Below, piece by piece: positions 27,025 through 37,420 of a DNA stretch of 64,000 nucleotides. Origin of the DNA: Acridotheres tristis (taxonomy: Eukaryota; Chordata; Aves; Passeriformes; Sturnidae); NCBI GenBank assembly GCA_037013685.1, contig CM072885.1:70411785-70475784 (forward strand), read 5' to 3'. The stretch's first letter is position 1; every line of letters begins with the position of its first letter. The notes under the pieces are model-generated. The model was not told where the DNA came from, ran no database searches, and saw nothing but the letters and a program-made list of their open reading frames with translations. The translations under genes and the position numbers were made by a program.

Positions 27025-28752
27025 CAGCCCTGTGCCATCCCTGTGCCATCCCTGTGCCAGCCCTGTGCCATCCCCTGTGCCATCCCTGTGCCATCCCCTG
27101 TGCCATCCCTGTGCCATCCCTGTGCCATCCCTGTGCCATCCCTGTGTCCATCCCTGTGTCCATCCCTGTGCCATCCCTGTGCCATCCCTGTGCCAGCCCC
27201 TGTGCCATCCCTGTGTCCATCCCTGTGCCATCCCTGTGCCATCCCTGTGCCATCCCCTGTGTCCATCCCTGTGCCATCCCTGTGCCATCCCTGTGCCAGC
27301 CCCTGTGCCATCCCTGTGTCCATCCCTGTGCCATCCCTGTGCCATCCCTGTGCCATCCCCTGTGTCCATCCCTGTGCCATCCCTGTGCCATCCCCTGTGC
27401 CATCCCTCTGCCATCCCTCTGCCATCCCTGTGCCAGCCCTGTGCCATCCCTGTGCCATCCCTGTGTCCATCCCTGTGCCATCCCTGTGCCATCCCCTGTG
27501 CCATCCCCTCTGCCATCCCCTGTGCCAGCCCTGTGCCAGCCCTGTGCCAGCCCTGTGCCATCCCCTGTGCCATTCCCTGTGCCATCCCTGTGCCAGCCCT
27601 GTGCCATCCCTCTGCCATCCCTGTGCCATCCCCTCTGCCATCCCCTGTGCCATTCCTGTGCCATCCCTGTGCCAGCCCTGTGCCAGCCCTGTGCCATCCC
27701 TGTGCCAGCCCTGTGCCATCCCTGTGCCATCCCTGTGCCAGCCCTGTGCCATCCCCTCTGCCAGCCCTGTGCCAGCCCTGTGCCATCCCTGTGCCATCCC
27801 TGTGCCATCCCTGTGCCAGCCCTGTGCCATCCCTGTGCCATCCCTGTGTCCATCCCTGTGTCCATCCCTGTGCCATCCCTGTGCCATCCCTGTGCCAGCC
27901 CCTGTGCCATCCCTGTGTCCATCCCTGTGCCATCCCTGTGCCATCCCTGTGCCATCCCCTGTGTCCATCCCTGTGCCATCCCTGTGCCATCCCTGTGCCA
28001 GCCCCTGTGCCATCCCTGTGTCCATCCCTGTGCCATCCCTGTGCCATCCCTGTGCCATCCCCTGTGTCCATCCCTGTGCCATCCCTGTGCCATCCCCTGT
28101 GCCATCCCTCTGCCATCCCTCTGCCATCCCTGTGCCAGCCCTGTGCCATCCCTGTGCCATCCCTGTGCCATCCCCTGTGCCATCCCCTCTGCCATCCCCT
28201 GTGCCAGCCCTGTGCCAGCCCTGTGCCAGCCCTGTGCCATCCCCTGTGCCATTCCCTGTGCCATCCCTGTGCCAGCCCTGTGCCATCCCTCTGCCATCCC
28301 TGTGCCATCCCCTCTGCCATCCCCTGTGCCATTCCTGTGCCATCCCTGTGCCAGCCCTGTGCCAGCCCTGTGCCATCCCTGTGCCAGCCCTGTGCCATCC
28401 CCTCTGCCAGCCCTGTGCCATCCCTGTGCCATCCCTGTGCCATCCCTGTGCCAGCCCTGTGCCATTCCTGTGCCATTCCTGTGCCATCTCCTGTGCCATC
28501 CCTGTGCCATCCCTGTGCCATCCCTCTGCCATCCCTGTGCCATCCCCTGTGCCATCCCCTGTGCCATCCCTGTGCCATTCCCTGTACCAGCCCTGTGCCA
28601 TCCCTGTGCCATCCCTGTGCCATTCCCTGTGCCATCCCCTGTGCCATCCCTGTGCCATCCCTGTGCCATCCCTCTGCCATCCCTGTGCCATCCCTGTGCC
28701 ATTCCTGTGTCATCCCCTGTGCCATCCCTGTGCCAGCCCTGTGCCAGCCCTG
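27025..28752. repeat. 11/12-bp minisatellite (CCCTGTGCCAT family) with ~700-bp internal duplication
   Basis: About 1.73 kb is built of short units CCCTGTGCCAT, CCCTGTGCCAG, CCCCTGTGCCAT, CCCTGTGTCCAT, CCCTCTGCCAT and CATTCCTGTGC. The order of unit variants is repeated on a large scale: about 27.1-27.7 kb matches about 27.8-28.4 kb. Five frames stay open for 590-725 codons because no unit contains a stop, so these frames are repeat artefacts. The array lies in the big DERA intron about 950 bp before the next coding exon and is followed by a CTTCC-rich pyrimidine tract. Confidence 0.98.
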
Positions 28753-28844
28753 CAGGATGCTGCAGCTCACCCCGGGCACTCAGGGCAGCTCCTTTGCCTG
28801 GAGCCAGGGCTGAACCTTCCCTTCCCTTCCCTTCCCTGCTCCAG

Positions 28845-28924
28845 GCATCATCATTGACTCGGGAGACAAAACGGACCCCGAGCCAAATCTGAAGTGGAAG
28901 CAGATGCAGCTCCAATTGACTTAA
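28845..28924 (+). other. candidate cryptic or alternative terminal exon of DERA
   Basis: A strong pyrimidine tract (28815-28840, CTTCC repeats) followed by CTCCAG ends at 28844. From 28845 the sequence GC completes a glycine codon with the last base of the exon ending at 7356. The frame then stays open for 25 codons (starting IIIDSGDKTDPEPNLKWKQM) to a TAA at 28922-28924. If used, it would end the protein before the catalytic lysines. No conservation or transcript evidence is available to me. A chance phase match has about one in three odds and a 25-codon opening is common, so this is only a candidate. Confidence 0.2.
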
Positions 28925-29699
28925 GTGGATGATGCACTGCTACATGATGTTTGAATTATCCCTCTTCTTCTCCCAATTACTTTGGTAATTAATGATCCCA
29001 CAGTACACCTTTTCTAAGAAGTAGGTTCCTAGGGGTGAAGTGCGTCCTAATGAAATTAAAGAAGTTTTGTCATTGTGTTCTGTCAGTGCTGGATCATTTT
29101 TTTTGTTAGTTTCCTAGCTTTTTGTTACACTTTGCTTCGGGATTTTTTTTCAAGCAAGAATACACAAGCATGTCACACAAGTATTAAGACAGGCAGTGGA
29201 GAATATTATTCACTAGTGAGAAAACAGGAAAAAATAAGCCAGGGTTAACTCTTGTTCTTTAAAGAACACAGATGTTTTTTGACCTTGTTGCTGCATTAAA
29301 TCAGACAGTGGATTTAAGTGTAGTAACTTGCAATGATACAATTGCAAAACACATAAAAGGGGAGTTTTCCCTTGGTTTTTACATTATTACACAGCTGGTT
29401 TAGTAAACACATATGAGATATCTTTCCCTTCTCCTAAAAACAGCTGCAGGAGATACAACAGCAGACTGTGAGACGTGAGACAAGAGTAGATGTGCAGTTA
29501 AATTTTAAAATAACTTGACGAAAATAATTTCTATTCTCAAAGATCCTTGTGGAAATCCTGCAATGTGGGTAATGGAAATGTAAAGGAAAAAGCTTCAGAA
29601 TTGCTGGGAAGCAGGAGGGGCGTCTTTGAGGCCGTGAACCTGTGTGTGCAGAGGGGCTCTTGTTCTAAAACTGCTACAAAACGTTTTACTTCCTTTCAG

Positions 29700-29812
29700 G
29701 TTCTGATTTTATAAAGACATCCACGGGAAAGGAGGTGGAAAATGCGACCTTTCCCGTTGGCATCGTCATGATGAGAGCCATTCAGGAGTACTACTGGCAA
29801 ACTGGCTACAAG
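29700..29812 (+). CDS. DERA: DERA coding exon with Schiff-base lysine
   Basis: This 113-nt exon completes the split glycine codon and adds 37 codons, ending ...TGYK at CAAG|GTAGCT. It begins SDFIKTSTGKEVENATFPV. In DERA family enzymes the lysine in IKTSTG forms the covalent imine with the substrate (Lys167 in E. coli, about Lys218 in human). It is intact, so the gene appears functional. The acceptor is good (TTTTACTTCCTTTCAG). Because the exon is not a multiple of three, skipping it would shift the frame into the following exon. Confidence 0.97.
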
Positions 29813-32800
29813 GTAGCTCTCATTTCCTTTCTCAAAATTAACCAAACAGGCTCATTCAGAAAAAAAATAACAGTGTAAAATGATTGATTTGCTAATATTC
29901 TCTTTTTTTTTTTTTTACTTTTGTCTTTTCTCCCTTGAAGAACTGTTGCTTCATTCCGTAAAAGCTCCTGCAATCGAAGCATTCCCTGCTGCATCTGGGT
30001 TTGAATTTTGTTTCAGCATTTAAGTGGCCATGTCCATTGATAGCAGGGCTGATAGAGGCTTAAATGCTCCCATAAACCTCAGCAGAGCTGTACCAATGTA
30101 GAGCCATTGAGTCTGCCCAGTGTACATTGCATTTTCTGACTTTGTCCTGGCAAACCCAAGGGACACGTTTTGCTCTCTCCTCCCTTGCCAGAGGGGCTTT
30201 CCAAGGGGAAAAGGAGGCAGGTCCAGTTGTATCCCGTTTCCTGGGATGGAGGGAAGGAGAGAAGGGACAGGGCTTGGAAGGACATGATGTCCTGGCACTT
30301 CGTGTTGGTCGATCAGGTGAGGTCAGAGGAGAAAAGGGGAATGTCCAGCAGAGCCAGTGACGAGCTGTCTGTGCACCCATCCTTTGCTGAAACACTGAGC
30401 AAGGAGGAGATTCCCAGCAGGGCTTAAGCCACGTCTCAGTTCCCTTTTCCAGGGGCAGTGGGGGCTGCCAGTGGGGTCTGGTGTTGAGCAGGGGCTTTGT
30501 TGTCTCCTTCAGCACAGGCAGCAATCTGTGTCTCCAGCGGAGAGCTCCTCCCCATTGCTGGCCACCCTTCCCTCCCCTTCAGCTTCAGGCAGGGGGGCCT
30601 CGAGGTGATGGTGCTGAAATCAAATGCTCGAAAAATGGAACCTTAAGGACAATGTGAAAATTTACCCAGGGACAATTCTGTGTTCTCTTTTATTCGCTTT
30701 CTGATCTAGAGCACTTTGGTAGGCACATTATTAAACTCATCTTCACCACTCAGAGATGTGCATGGGCTCTTTAAAATAAAAAAAAAATAGATTTTCTTCA
30801 GGAGTCACAGAAGCTGGTGCTACTTATATTGATGGAAATGAGCATCAAGGAGAAAAAGTGCAGCTTGGATATTGCTCTAAGCTGGTCTGATCCATTCCTT
30901 GAGGCCACCAAGAACAAACAAAGGCAGAAGTGTTTCTTGCAAGCAGTTCTCCCTTTTCCCCATAGTGGGTCTGAAGAAATGTTACAGCAAGAGAGGCAGG
31001 ACCCTTAAATCACTTTATAGTTCCTGTTTTCCTTCACCAGGTGAATAATTAGTCCCAGGTGGAGCTATTTACATTTTCCTTTTGGGAAAGAAATCCTGTG
31101 GAAAAATCCTATTCTCCAGAGCTGTGAGCAGCTCCTCTCTGTCCCCATCATGTCCTGCATCCTTCATCTTCCCCCTTTGTCAATAGCTGGACCAGGAAAT
31201 TTCAGTTTCTGTCCTTCCCCCACGCTGAGTTATTCCTCAAACACAAGCCTCTGTGTTCAGCGTTAAAAATCCCTATAAACGTTGAATTAAAAAAATTTAA
31301 AATTTAATTCTAATTTAAAAATATTTAATCTTGCCCTTCAGGATTTTGGCCTAAAGATGTGGGACCTAAAGTTGCTCCTTTTTTTTCCATGCTGTTGCCA
31401 GGTACAGTGGGCTGGGGGCTGAGGTGGCTTCTGGGGCTGTCAGAGGTGACACCAGCTCAGAGGTGTGTCCACCCCCACAGAGGCCACCTGGGCTGTCCCC
31501 TCTCCTCCTTTCCCCTCCTGCCTCTGTGCCACACAATAAATAAATTAATAATCCTGTTTCTGTGGGAGCACCACCAGTGGCCCAGTGACTCCCCTGGGCA
31601 CCCGGGCTGGGTGCCACAAGCTGCATTAGCACAGCTTTGTCCCCATAATTGGATATAAATGTTGAATTCACCTTTTGCTTTCAAAGGAGGCATCCGTGGT
31701 ATGAAATGTGTTATGAAGTGCTTGTGTCTGTGTGCACGTGGGTGTGAGTGAATTAGATGTAAACTGACTTTGTGTACTTTTATTAACCGAAGACAGTATT
31801 ATCAGTGACAAGAAATTTCTAAATGCTTTCTTTAACAAACTAATTTTGCTGCTGTAGGGATGCTTCCTAGCAAGGTGTTGCCTGGGAAAAACAGGTTAAT
31901 ACAGAAATTAAACTTCTTCAAGGAAAGGAACAAGTTGCAGAGTAACATCTATTGACTGATAAGCTGTGGTGGTGATATGAAAAGTGTGCAATATAATGGG
32001 AAATAATCTTTTCCTGTCATTATTGAAGGACATACATAAATTGGTTTTTCTGTTGGGAAAACCCCCAATCCAGAAAAACTTATTACTTTTAATAATGTGA
32101 GGTGAAGAGAAAATTCTTGAGGAGATGAACTTATTAAGCAAAATAATGAAATGCTGTGAAACAGCAGGAAAGTGGTAGCTGGACTTTGTACTGCTCTTGA
32201 ATTAAATTCTAACTCCCCCCCCTTTCCTTTTTACGTTTTTGTGGCAGTCAGATGTGCTGTTTGGAAAGCTGGTAAATGGAGGAGAGGACAGGCTTGTCTT
32301 TGTCAGCTTTTTTTGCAAAGAAAAGAGATTTCAGAATCTGCCAAAAGGGGAAGGAATTCGGAATGATGGGTTTAATTCTCTTATTAACTCTGTTTCACTT
32401 GTTTTTGCCACAGATTAGCTCAAAGAGATGTAGCATTTATAGGAAGAAATCTAAATTCAAATTTCATTAGAATTTCCTTTCCCGAGGGAAAACGCATTCC
32501 AACTGTTTTTGTTTATTATCTAGAAGATGCTTTTCCAGTTGCTGGGCTTTAAATTTTTTTTGGAAATCTCATGTTCACAGATGTATTCATACACTCACAC
32601 ATCTATTTGTCCATCCACAAAAACACAGTCTTCATGATTTGGATTTATCAAGCTTTTCCTGCTTTTGTTCTTTTTAATCTTATTGGAAATATGCCATTAT
32701 CACAATGCTCCAGCATGAGAGAAGGATTTATTCTGTGTTTGTTGGTCCTGAAATCACTATATAAAAAAGATTACCGACCCCATTTAAAAACAGATACTTT

Positions 32801-33864
32801 CTGATTCCACTATTATATCCATAAGGCACAAAGAAATCCTCAGTGCAGTGAGGTTTTGGGAGCTTACATACAAAACCAAAATAATTCCTGCAGAATGTAA
32901 AGGTTAATGGCAGAAGGAAACACAGGAGGAATCACTGTGTGCTACATGTTGTTCAGATTTACTTTTTTTTTTATACAGGAAGATTTTTTTCCCGATTCTC
33001 CTTTTCAAGAGTTTAGGTACAGGCCAAGATTTTGGCATTTTTGATGAGGGATTTGATAGCTGAGTGTCACAAGCTCTGTCTCAGAACAAGATGTGTTTAA
33101 ATGGCACATAACCAAAGGACTGGCATTAGGGGTGTGTGCCAAGTGCACAGCAGGTCCATCATGGGATTCGAGGCAAAAAAAAAAAAATAAAAATTGGTGT
33201 TTCCTTGGTGTTTGTGCCTTTGCAGACGTGGCAGTTCACCTTCAGACAGGACACACCTCTCAGGAGTTCTGCAGTTCCTGGGAAGCACCTTTCAGTTTTT
33301 GATAAAGGCAGGCAGAATTTAATTCCCATTTGGAAAATTTTAGTGCAAATTAAACCTCTGCTGAGTGTGAATGTACAGCCAAATCATGTGTAACTGTGCT
33401 GCACAGGCTTTTTATAAAAATACTCATTGCTGTCCCTGTGAGTCAGCCACCTCACATGCAGCACCTTTAGAGTTATGTTATTGTTGTGTATTTGTTGTTC
33501 TGCATTTGGAATTGGATTGGCACTGTGTGATTGTGCAGATATCCCAGTCCTGCCTAAATCCCCTGTACCAGGGGCAGAGTATTCCCATGAGACCTCAAGC
33601 CCAGCTCCTGAGAAAGTGCACAGGGGTCAAAAGTATTGCTCCCTCGGGATGAAAATGTTCTCTTTGGCAGCGATGGCTGAGGCTGGATAGCTCCCAGGGC
33701 CAGTCCAGACCTTGTCCTGTTTGCAGCCAGGTCCTCACCAGGCAGAGCTGGGACATCCCGGGCACTGAGACCGCAGCTGCACAAACACCGATTGCTCTTC
33801 TAGGCTTGCTGGTGGATGAAAACGTGTATTACATGTCTCCTTTTTGTTTTCTCTCTCTCTCAAG
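29813..33864 (+). other. DERA: DERA intron, 4.1 kb
   Basis: The intron runs from donor GTAGCT to acceptor TTTTCTCTCTCTCTCAAG, which has a long CT tract. It consists of mixed single-copy-looking sequence with short A/T runs. The part at 31.38-31.69 kb is GC-richer with an AATAAATAAATT word but has no clear element structure. I see no other gene. Confidence 0.85.
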
Positions 33865-34014
33865 GTTGGATTTAAGCCTGCAGGGGGCATTAGGACAGCC
33901 AAAGAAGCTGTCACTTGGCTTATGCTGGTGAAGGAGGAGCTGGGAGTGGAGTGGCTGACACCAGAGCTCTTCCGCCTGGGTGCCAGTAGTTTACTGGGGG
34001 ACATCGAGCAGCAG
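33865..34014 (+). CDS. DERA: DERA coding exon with second catalytic lysine and phosphate-binding segment
   Basis: This exon has exactly 50 codons, phase 0 on both sides. The translation starts VGFKPAGGIRTAKEAV and ends FRLGASSLLGDIEQQ, matching human DERA IGFKPAGGIRSAKD...FRIGASTLLSDIERQ. The lysine in FKPAGG is the second active-site lysine (Lys201 in E. coli), and the GGI and GAS turns belong to the phosphate-binding end of the TIM barrel. The donor is unusual: GCAG|GTTGGT, lacking the usual A or G at +3 and AGT at +4 to +6. A 50-bp minisatellite starts only 16 bp into the intron. Confidence 0.97.
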
Positions 34015-36686
34015 GTTGGTTGTTGGCAGCTTACAGCTCCTGCAGAACTAAAGGAATGTTCCTAAATGTGCTGGGGCAGCTTACAGCTCCTGCAGAACTA
34101 AAGGAATGTTCCTAAATGTGCTGGGGCAGCTTACAGCTCCTGCAGAACTAAAGGAATCTTCCTAAATGTGCTGGGGCATCTTACAGCTCCTGCAGAACTA
34201 AAGGAATGTTCCTAAATGTGCTGGGGCAGCTTACAGCTCCTGCAGAGCTAAAGGAATGTTCCTAAATGTGCTGGGGCATCTTACAGCTCCTGCAGAACTA
34301 AAGGAATGTTCCTAAATGTGCTGGGGCAGCTTACAGCTCCTGCAGAGCTAAAGGAATCTTCCTAAATGTGCTGGGGCATCTTACAGCTCCTGCAGAACTA
34401 AAGGAATGTTCCTAAATGTGCTGGGGCAGCTTACAGCTCCTGCAGAGCTAAAGGAATGTTCCTAAATGTGCTGGGGCATCTTACAGCTCCTGCAGAACTA
34501 AAGGAATGTTCCTAAATGTGCTGGGGCAGCTTACAGCTCCTGCAGAACTAAAGGAATCCTCCTAAATGTGCCGGGGCAGCTTACAGCTCCTGCAGAACTA
34601 AAGGAATCTTCCTAAATGTGCTGGGGCAGCTTACAGCTCCTGCAGAACTAAAGGAATGTTCCTAAATGTGCTGGGGCAGCTTACAGCTCCTGCAGAACTA
34701 AAGGAATGTTCCTAAATGTGCTGGGGCAGCTTACAGCTCCTGCAGAACTAAAGGAATGTTCCTAAATGTGCTGGGGCATCTTACAGCTCCTGCAGAACTA
34801 AAGGAATGTTCCTAAATGTGCTGGGGCAGCTTACAGCTCCTGCAGAACTAAAGGAATGTTCCTAAATGTGCTGGGGCAGCTTACAGCTCCTGCAGAACTA
34901 AAGGAATGTTCCTAAATGTGCTGGGGCAGCTTACAGCTCCTGCAGAACTAAAGGAATGTTCCTAAATGTGCTGGGGCAGCTTACAGCTCCTGCAGAACTA
35001 AAGGAATGTTCCTAAATGTGCTGGGGCAGCTTACAGCTCCTGCAGAGCTAAAGGAATGTTCCTAAATGTGCTGGGGCAGCTTACAGCTCCTGCAGAACTA
35101 AAGGAATGTTCCTAAATGTGCTGGGGCAGCTTACAGCTCCTGCAGAACTAAAGGAATGTTCCTAAATGTGCTGGGGCATCTTACAGCTCCTGCAGAACTA
35201 AAGGAATGTTCCTAAATGTGCTGGGGCAGCTTACAGCTCCTGCAGAACTAAAGGAATCTTCCTAAATGTGCTGGGGCAGCTTACAGCTCCTGCAGAACTA
35301 AAGGAATCTTCCTAAATGTGCTGGCTTGCTGCTTCTGCAGAAATGGAACATCCATCTGACTCGTTGTTAAGGGCAGGTTCACTTCCAGCTCAGAGTTTCT
35401 TGAAGTTCGAGGTGTTGTTGCAGACATCTGGGGCTCTGATATTGGGGCAGCAGACCGTGCTCTAGGCCATGTTTGCAGTGTAAACTTTTACAACATTTGG
35501 GCAGAAAGGGCTCAGTTTGTGCATGTACAGAGTATTTTCAAATGCATGGCAGTGCCCTCCCCTTCAATCCCAGCTGTGACTGAGCCTCACACACCTTTCC
35601 TGGCACTCTGCCACCACAACTCCTCAGTATTTCCATCCTGTGGACAAAGTCACATCCCACCCTACACATGGGTAGTTTTTTACATGTTGGTTGTTTCCTG
35701 GGGAAGAAGTTCCCAGTGGGAGGAATGATTCTGACCTGTGTCCCCACGAGCTGCATCACTGGCACAGGAATCAACCCCGAAGGATGCAGAGTAATTGGGA
35801 ACAGTGCAGTGTCATAGGAAATACCAAAACATGACAGTTTCTGGTCTTCACTCCCATGTTCATTAAGCCCAGGAGAGGAGGTGATATTACCTTTAACCAA
35901 GAAAAATACCTGAGAGTCATTATCCTGTTGCTGCTGCTGGGAAAACATGAGGTTTAGGGGATTTGGGGGAGGACAAAAGCACCAATCTTTTCCCTTTCCT
36001 CACCTTTCCTGGAAATTGAACTACTGACATGTTTTAAGAGCAGCTGAGAGATGTCAGGTTAATATTCATGACTGCTGAAAACCCCTGGCTCACTCCTGCA
36101 ATGGGAACAATATTGTTTTGCTCCCTCTGCCTCACTCTTGACCTGAAATGATGTCCCTGGTGATGAGAGAGCAGCATGAGCTTTCTCTTTGCCCCTGCCA
36201 TCACTGCTGGGTGTTAGAACACAGCCAGTGATGGTGTTGCACCATTTGTTCTGATTCCTTAAGGGTTTTGTCTTTTATCTGCCAGGGATTGCACAAATGC
36301 CCCAGCCATGACCAAAGCTCTTGCTGTTCTGTGCTGTCTAAAAACATGGAAAATAAAATGTCCCCATCATGATATTCAGTAAAACATACTGAAATAGTCA
36401 AAGGCAGATGACAGAGGAAAGCATTGACTTCTACCTGGCACTTTTTGAAATCTTAGTTAAGAGCAACAAGAGTCTTTGCTTTTTACTTTTTCTTTCCAAA
36501 CACAGCAGCAAGAGCCCTTAGTTCCTATCCTACAAACAAATACATTGAGGGATATAACATCATATTTTATGCACACACACAAACAAATATCCTCATCTGG
36601 CATGCCTTTAATTTGTTACTTCCATGACATTTGCAGCTTTATAGTCATATATAATTCCATCATAAATTTTCTTTTTTTTCTTGCAG
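34015..36686 (+). other. DERA: DERA last intron, 2.7 kb
   Basis: The intron runs from the weak donor GTTGGT to a strong acceptor (TTTTCTTTTTTTTCTTGCAG). Its first half is the 50-bp array. The remainder, 35.3-36.7 kb, is ordinary sequence without a recognisable element. Confidence 0.88.
34031..35324. repeat. 50-bp minisatellite, 26 units, phase-locked, beside a DERA splice donor
   Basis: Units start TTACAGCTCCTGCAGAACTA and continue through AAGGAATGTTCCTAAATG to CTGGGGCAGC. Starts fall exactly every 50 bp from 34031 to 35281 with no insertion or deletion; the last unit is cut after 44 bp. Variation is by substitution only: GAACTA/GAGCTA, GTT/CTT/CCT, GGCAG/GGCAT and one CTGGGG to CCGGGG. Units 4-10 alternate as a 100-bp dimer. 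The array makes up about half of the 2.7-kb last intron. Confidence 0.98.
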
Positions 36687-36743
36687 ATTTTCTATCATGT
36701 GACTGGCACTTATGCACTTCAGCATGAACTGGCAATGGCTTAG
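36687..36743 (+). CDS. DERA: DERA terminal coding exon and stop
   Basis: The last exon encodes IFYHVTGTYALQHELAMA followed by TAG at 36741-36743. The human C-terminus is IYHHVTGRYAAYHDLPMS, so length and spacing agree and only the tail diverges. In bacterial DERA the extreme C-terminus reaches into the active site; whether the changed tail matters here is unknown. The acceptor TTGCAG has a strong T/C tract. With the four upstream exons this completes the C-terminal ~194 residues of a protein whose human form has about 318. Confidence 0.95.
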   Translation: MFYHVTGTYALQHELAMA

Positions 36744-37420
36744 ACACAAAACCAACTCAGGATTACTTTTACAAAAGAGCTCTTTAAGCAAACAGCATTC
36801 AAGAAGTCTTCTGACAACCAAGTGCCTATGATAGAATTAAAGGCCTAATTCTCCCTTCTTCTTAGTTTATGGTATTTAAAAATATGCTCAAGTCTGCTGG
36901 TTGTACTTGATCCAAAAGCAGAAAAAAAAAGTGGCATTTCTGAAATAGTCAAATAGTTAATACATACAGATTTGCAAAGTTAATCTTGCAAAGTTCCTCA
37001 GGCCAGCCTGAAAAGCTTATTAATGGCAACACTGAAATACTTTGAAAAAGATTTAGGTGGCCTGGTAACACTTTGCAATCACAGAATATGAAATATCTGT
37101 GGAATGTTTCAGATTGCTAATTAAGAGCTACCAATCTTGGAATAGATTTCCATTCACCTCAGACAAAATCTCCTGGCACAGATGTGTTGCACTATTAATT
37201 GTTCTGTTGATTCAGTTTCAAGCATTGTGATGGGAAAGAAGAATGAAACTTGGCTATTACTTCTCTTTTATAAAATGTCTTCTTTTATAAAATATAGCAC
37301 AAAAAAAAAAAAAAAAAGCAACCAGGCCTCTTTTTTATTTTTTGTATTTTCCCCCCTAAACCTTGGCACAGACATCCATATTTAGACCCTTGAATAAAAG
37401 TGGCTTGATTTCTAGAACAG
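36744..37420 (+). other. DERA: probable DERA 3' UTR
   Basis: The sequence after the stop is AT-rich with no further exon. Two plausible polyadenylation signals occur: ATTAAA at 36836-36841, followed by a T/G-rich stretch, and AATAAA at 37393-37398, followed within 40 nt by GTTGCTCC. Which one is used cannot be decided from sequence alone. Confidence 0.55.
37393..37398 (+). terminator. candidate DERA polyadenylation signal AATAAA
   Basis: This is the first canonical AATAAA hexamer after the DERA stop, 650 nt downstream. It has a weak GT-rich element following it. ATTAAA at 36836 is an alternative. Confidence 0.4.

Larger units (their letters stand above)
7357..29699 (+). other. DERA: DERA intron, 22.3 kb, rich in tandem arrays
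   Basis: The intron runs from donor GTAAAT to acceptor ACTTCCTTTCAG. It holds four large tandem arrays, listed separately, plus poly-T runs at about 15.94, 18.39 and 18.87 kb and a possible LTR remnant at about 14.45-15.19 kb. Between these, 7.36-13.4, 15.2-19.1, 20-23.1 and 23.7-27.0 kb look like ordinary AT-rich intron with no supportable gene. The stretch 25.9-26.6 kb is notably AT-rich and full of TAAT-type words but shows no repeat. Confidence 0.85.

Noticed and set aside
26680..28915. Overlapping open frames of 590-725 codons rich in Pro-Ser-Leu-Cys or Gly-Thr-Trp-His
   Set aside because: They lie almost wholly in an 11/12-bp minisatellite whose units contain no stop in any frame. Open frames on both strands with equal length show absence of stops by composition, not coding.
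34015..35324. Regularly spaced 50-bp repeats as a possible CRISPR array
   Set aside because: The units are contiguous with no unique spacers, and the setting is a vertebrate intron.
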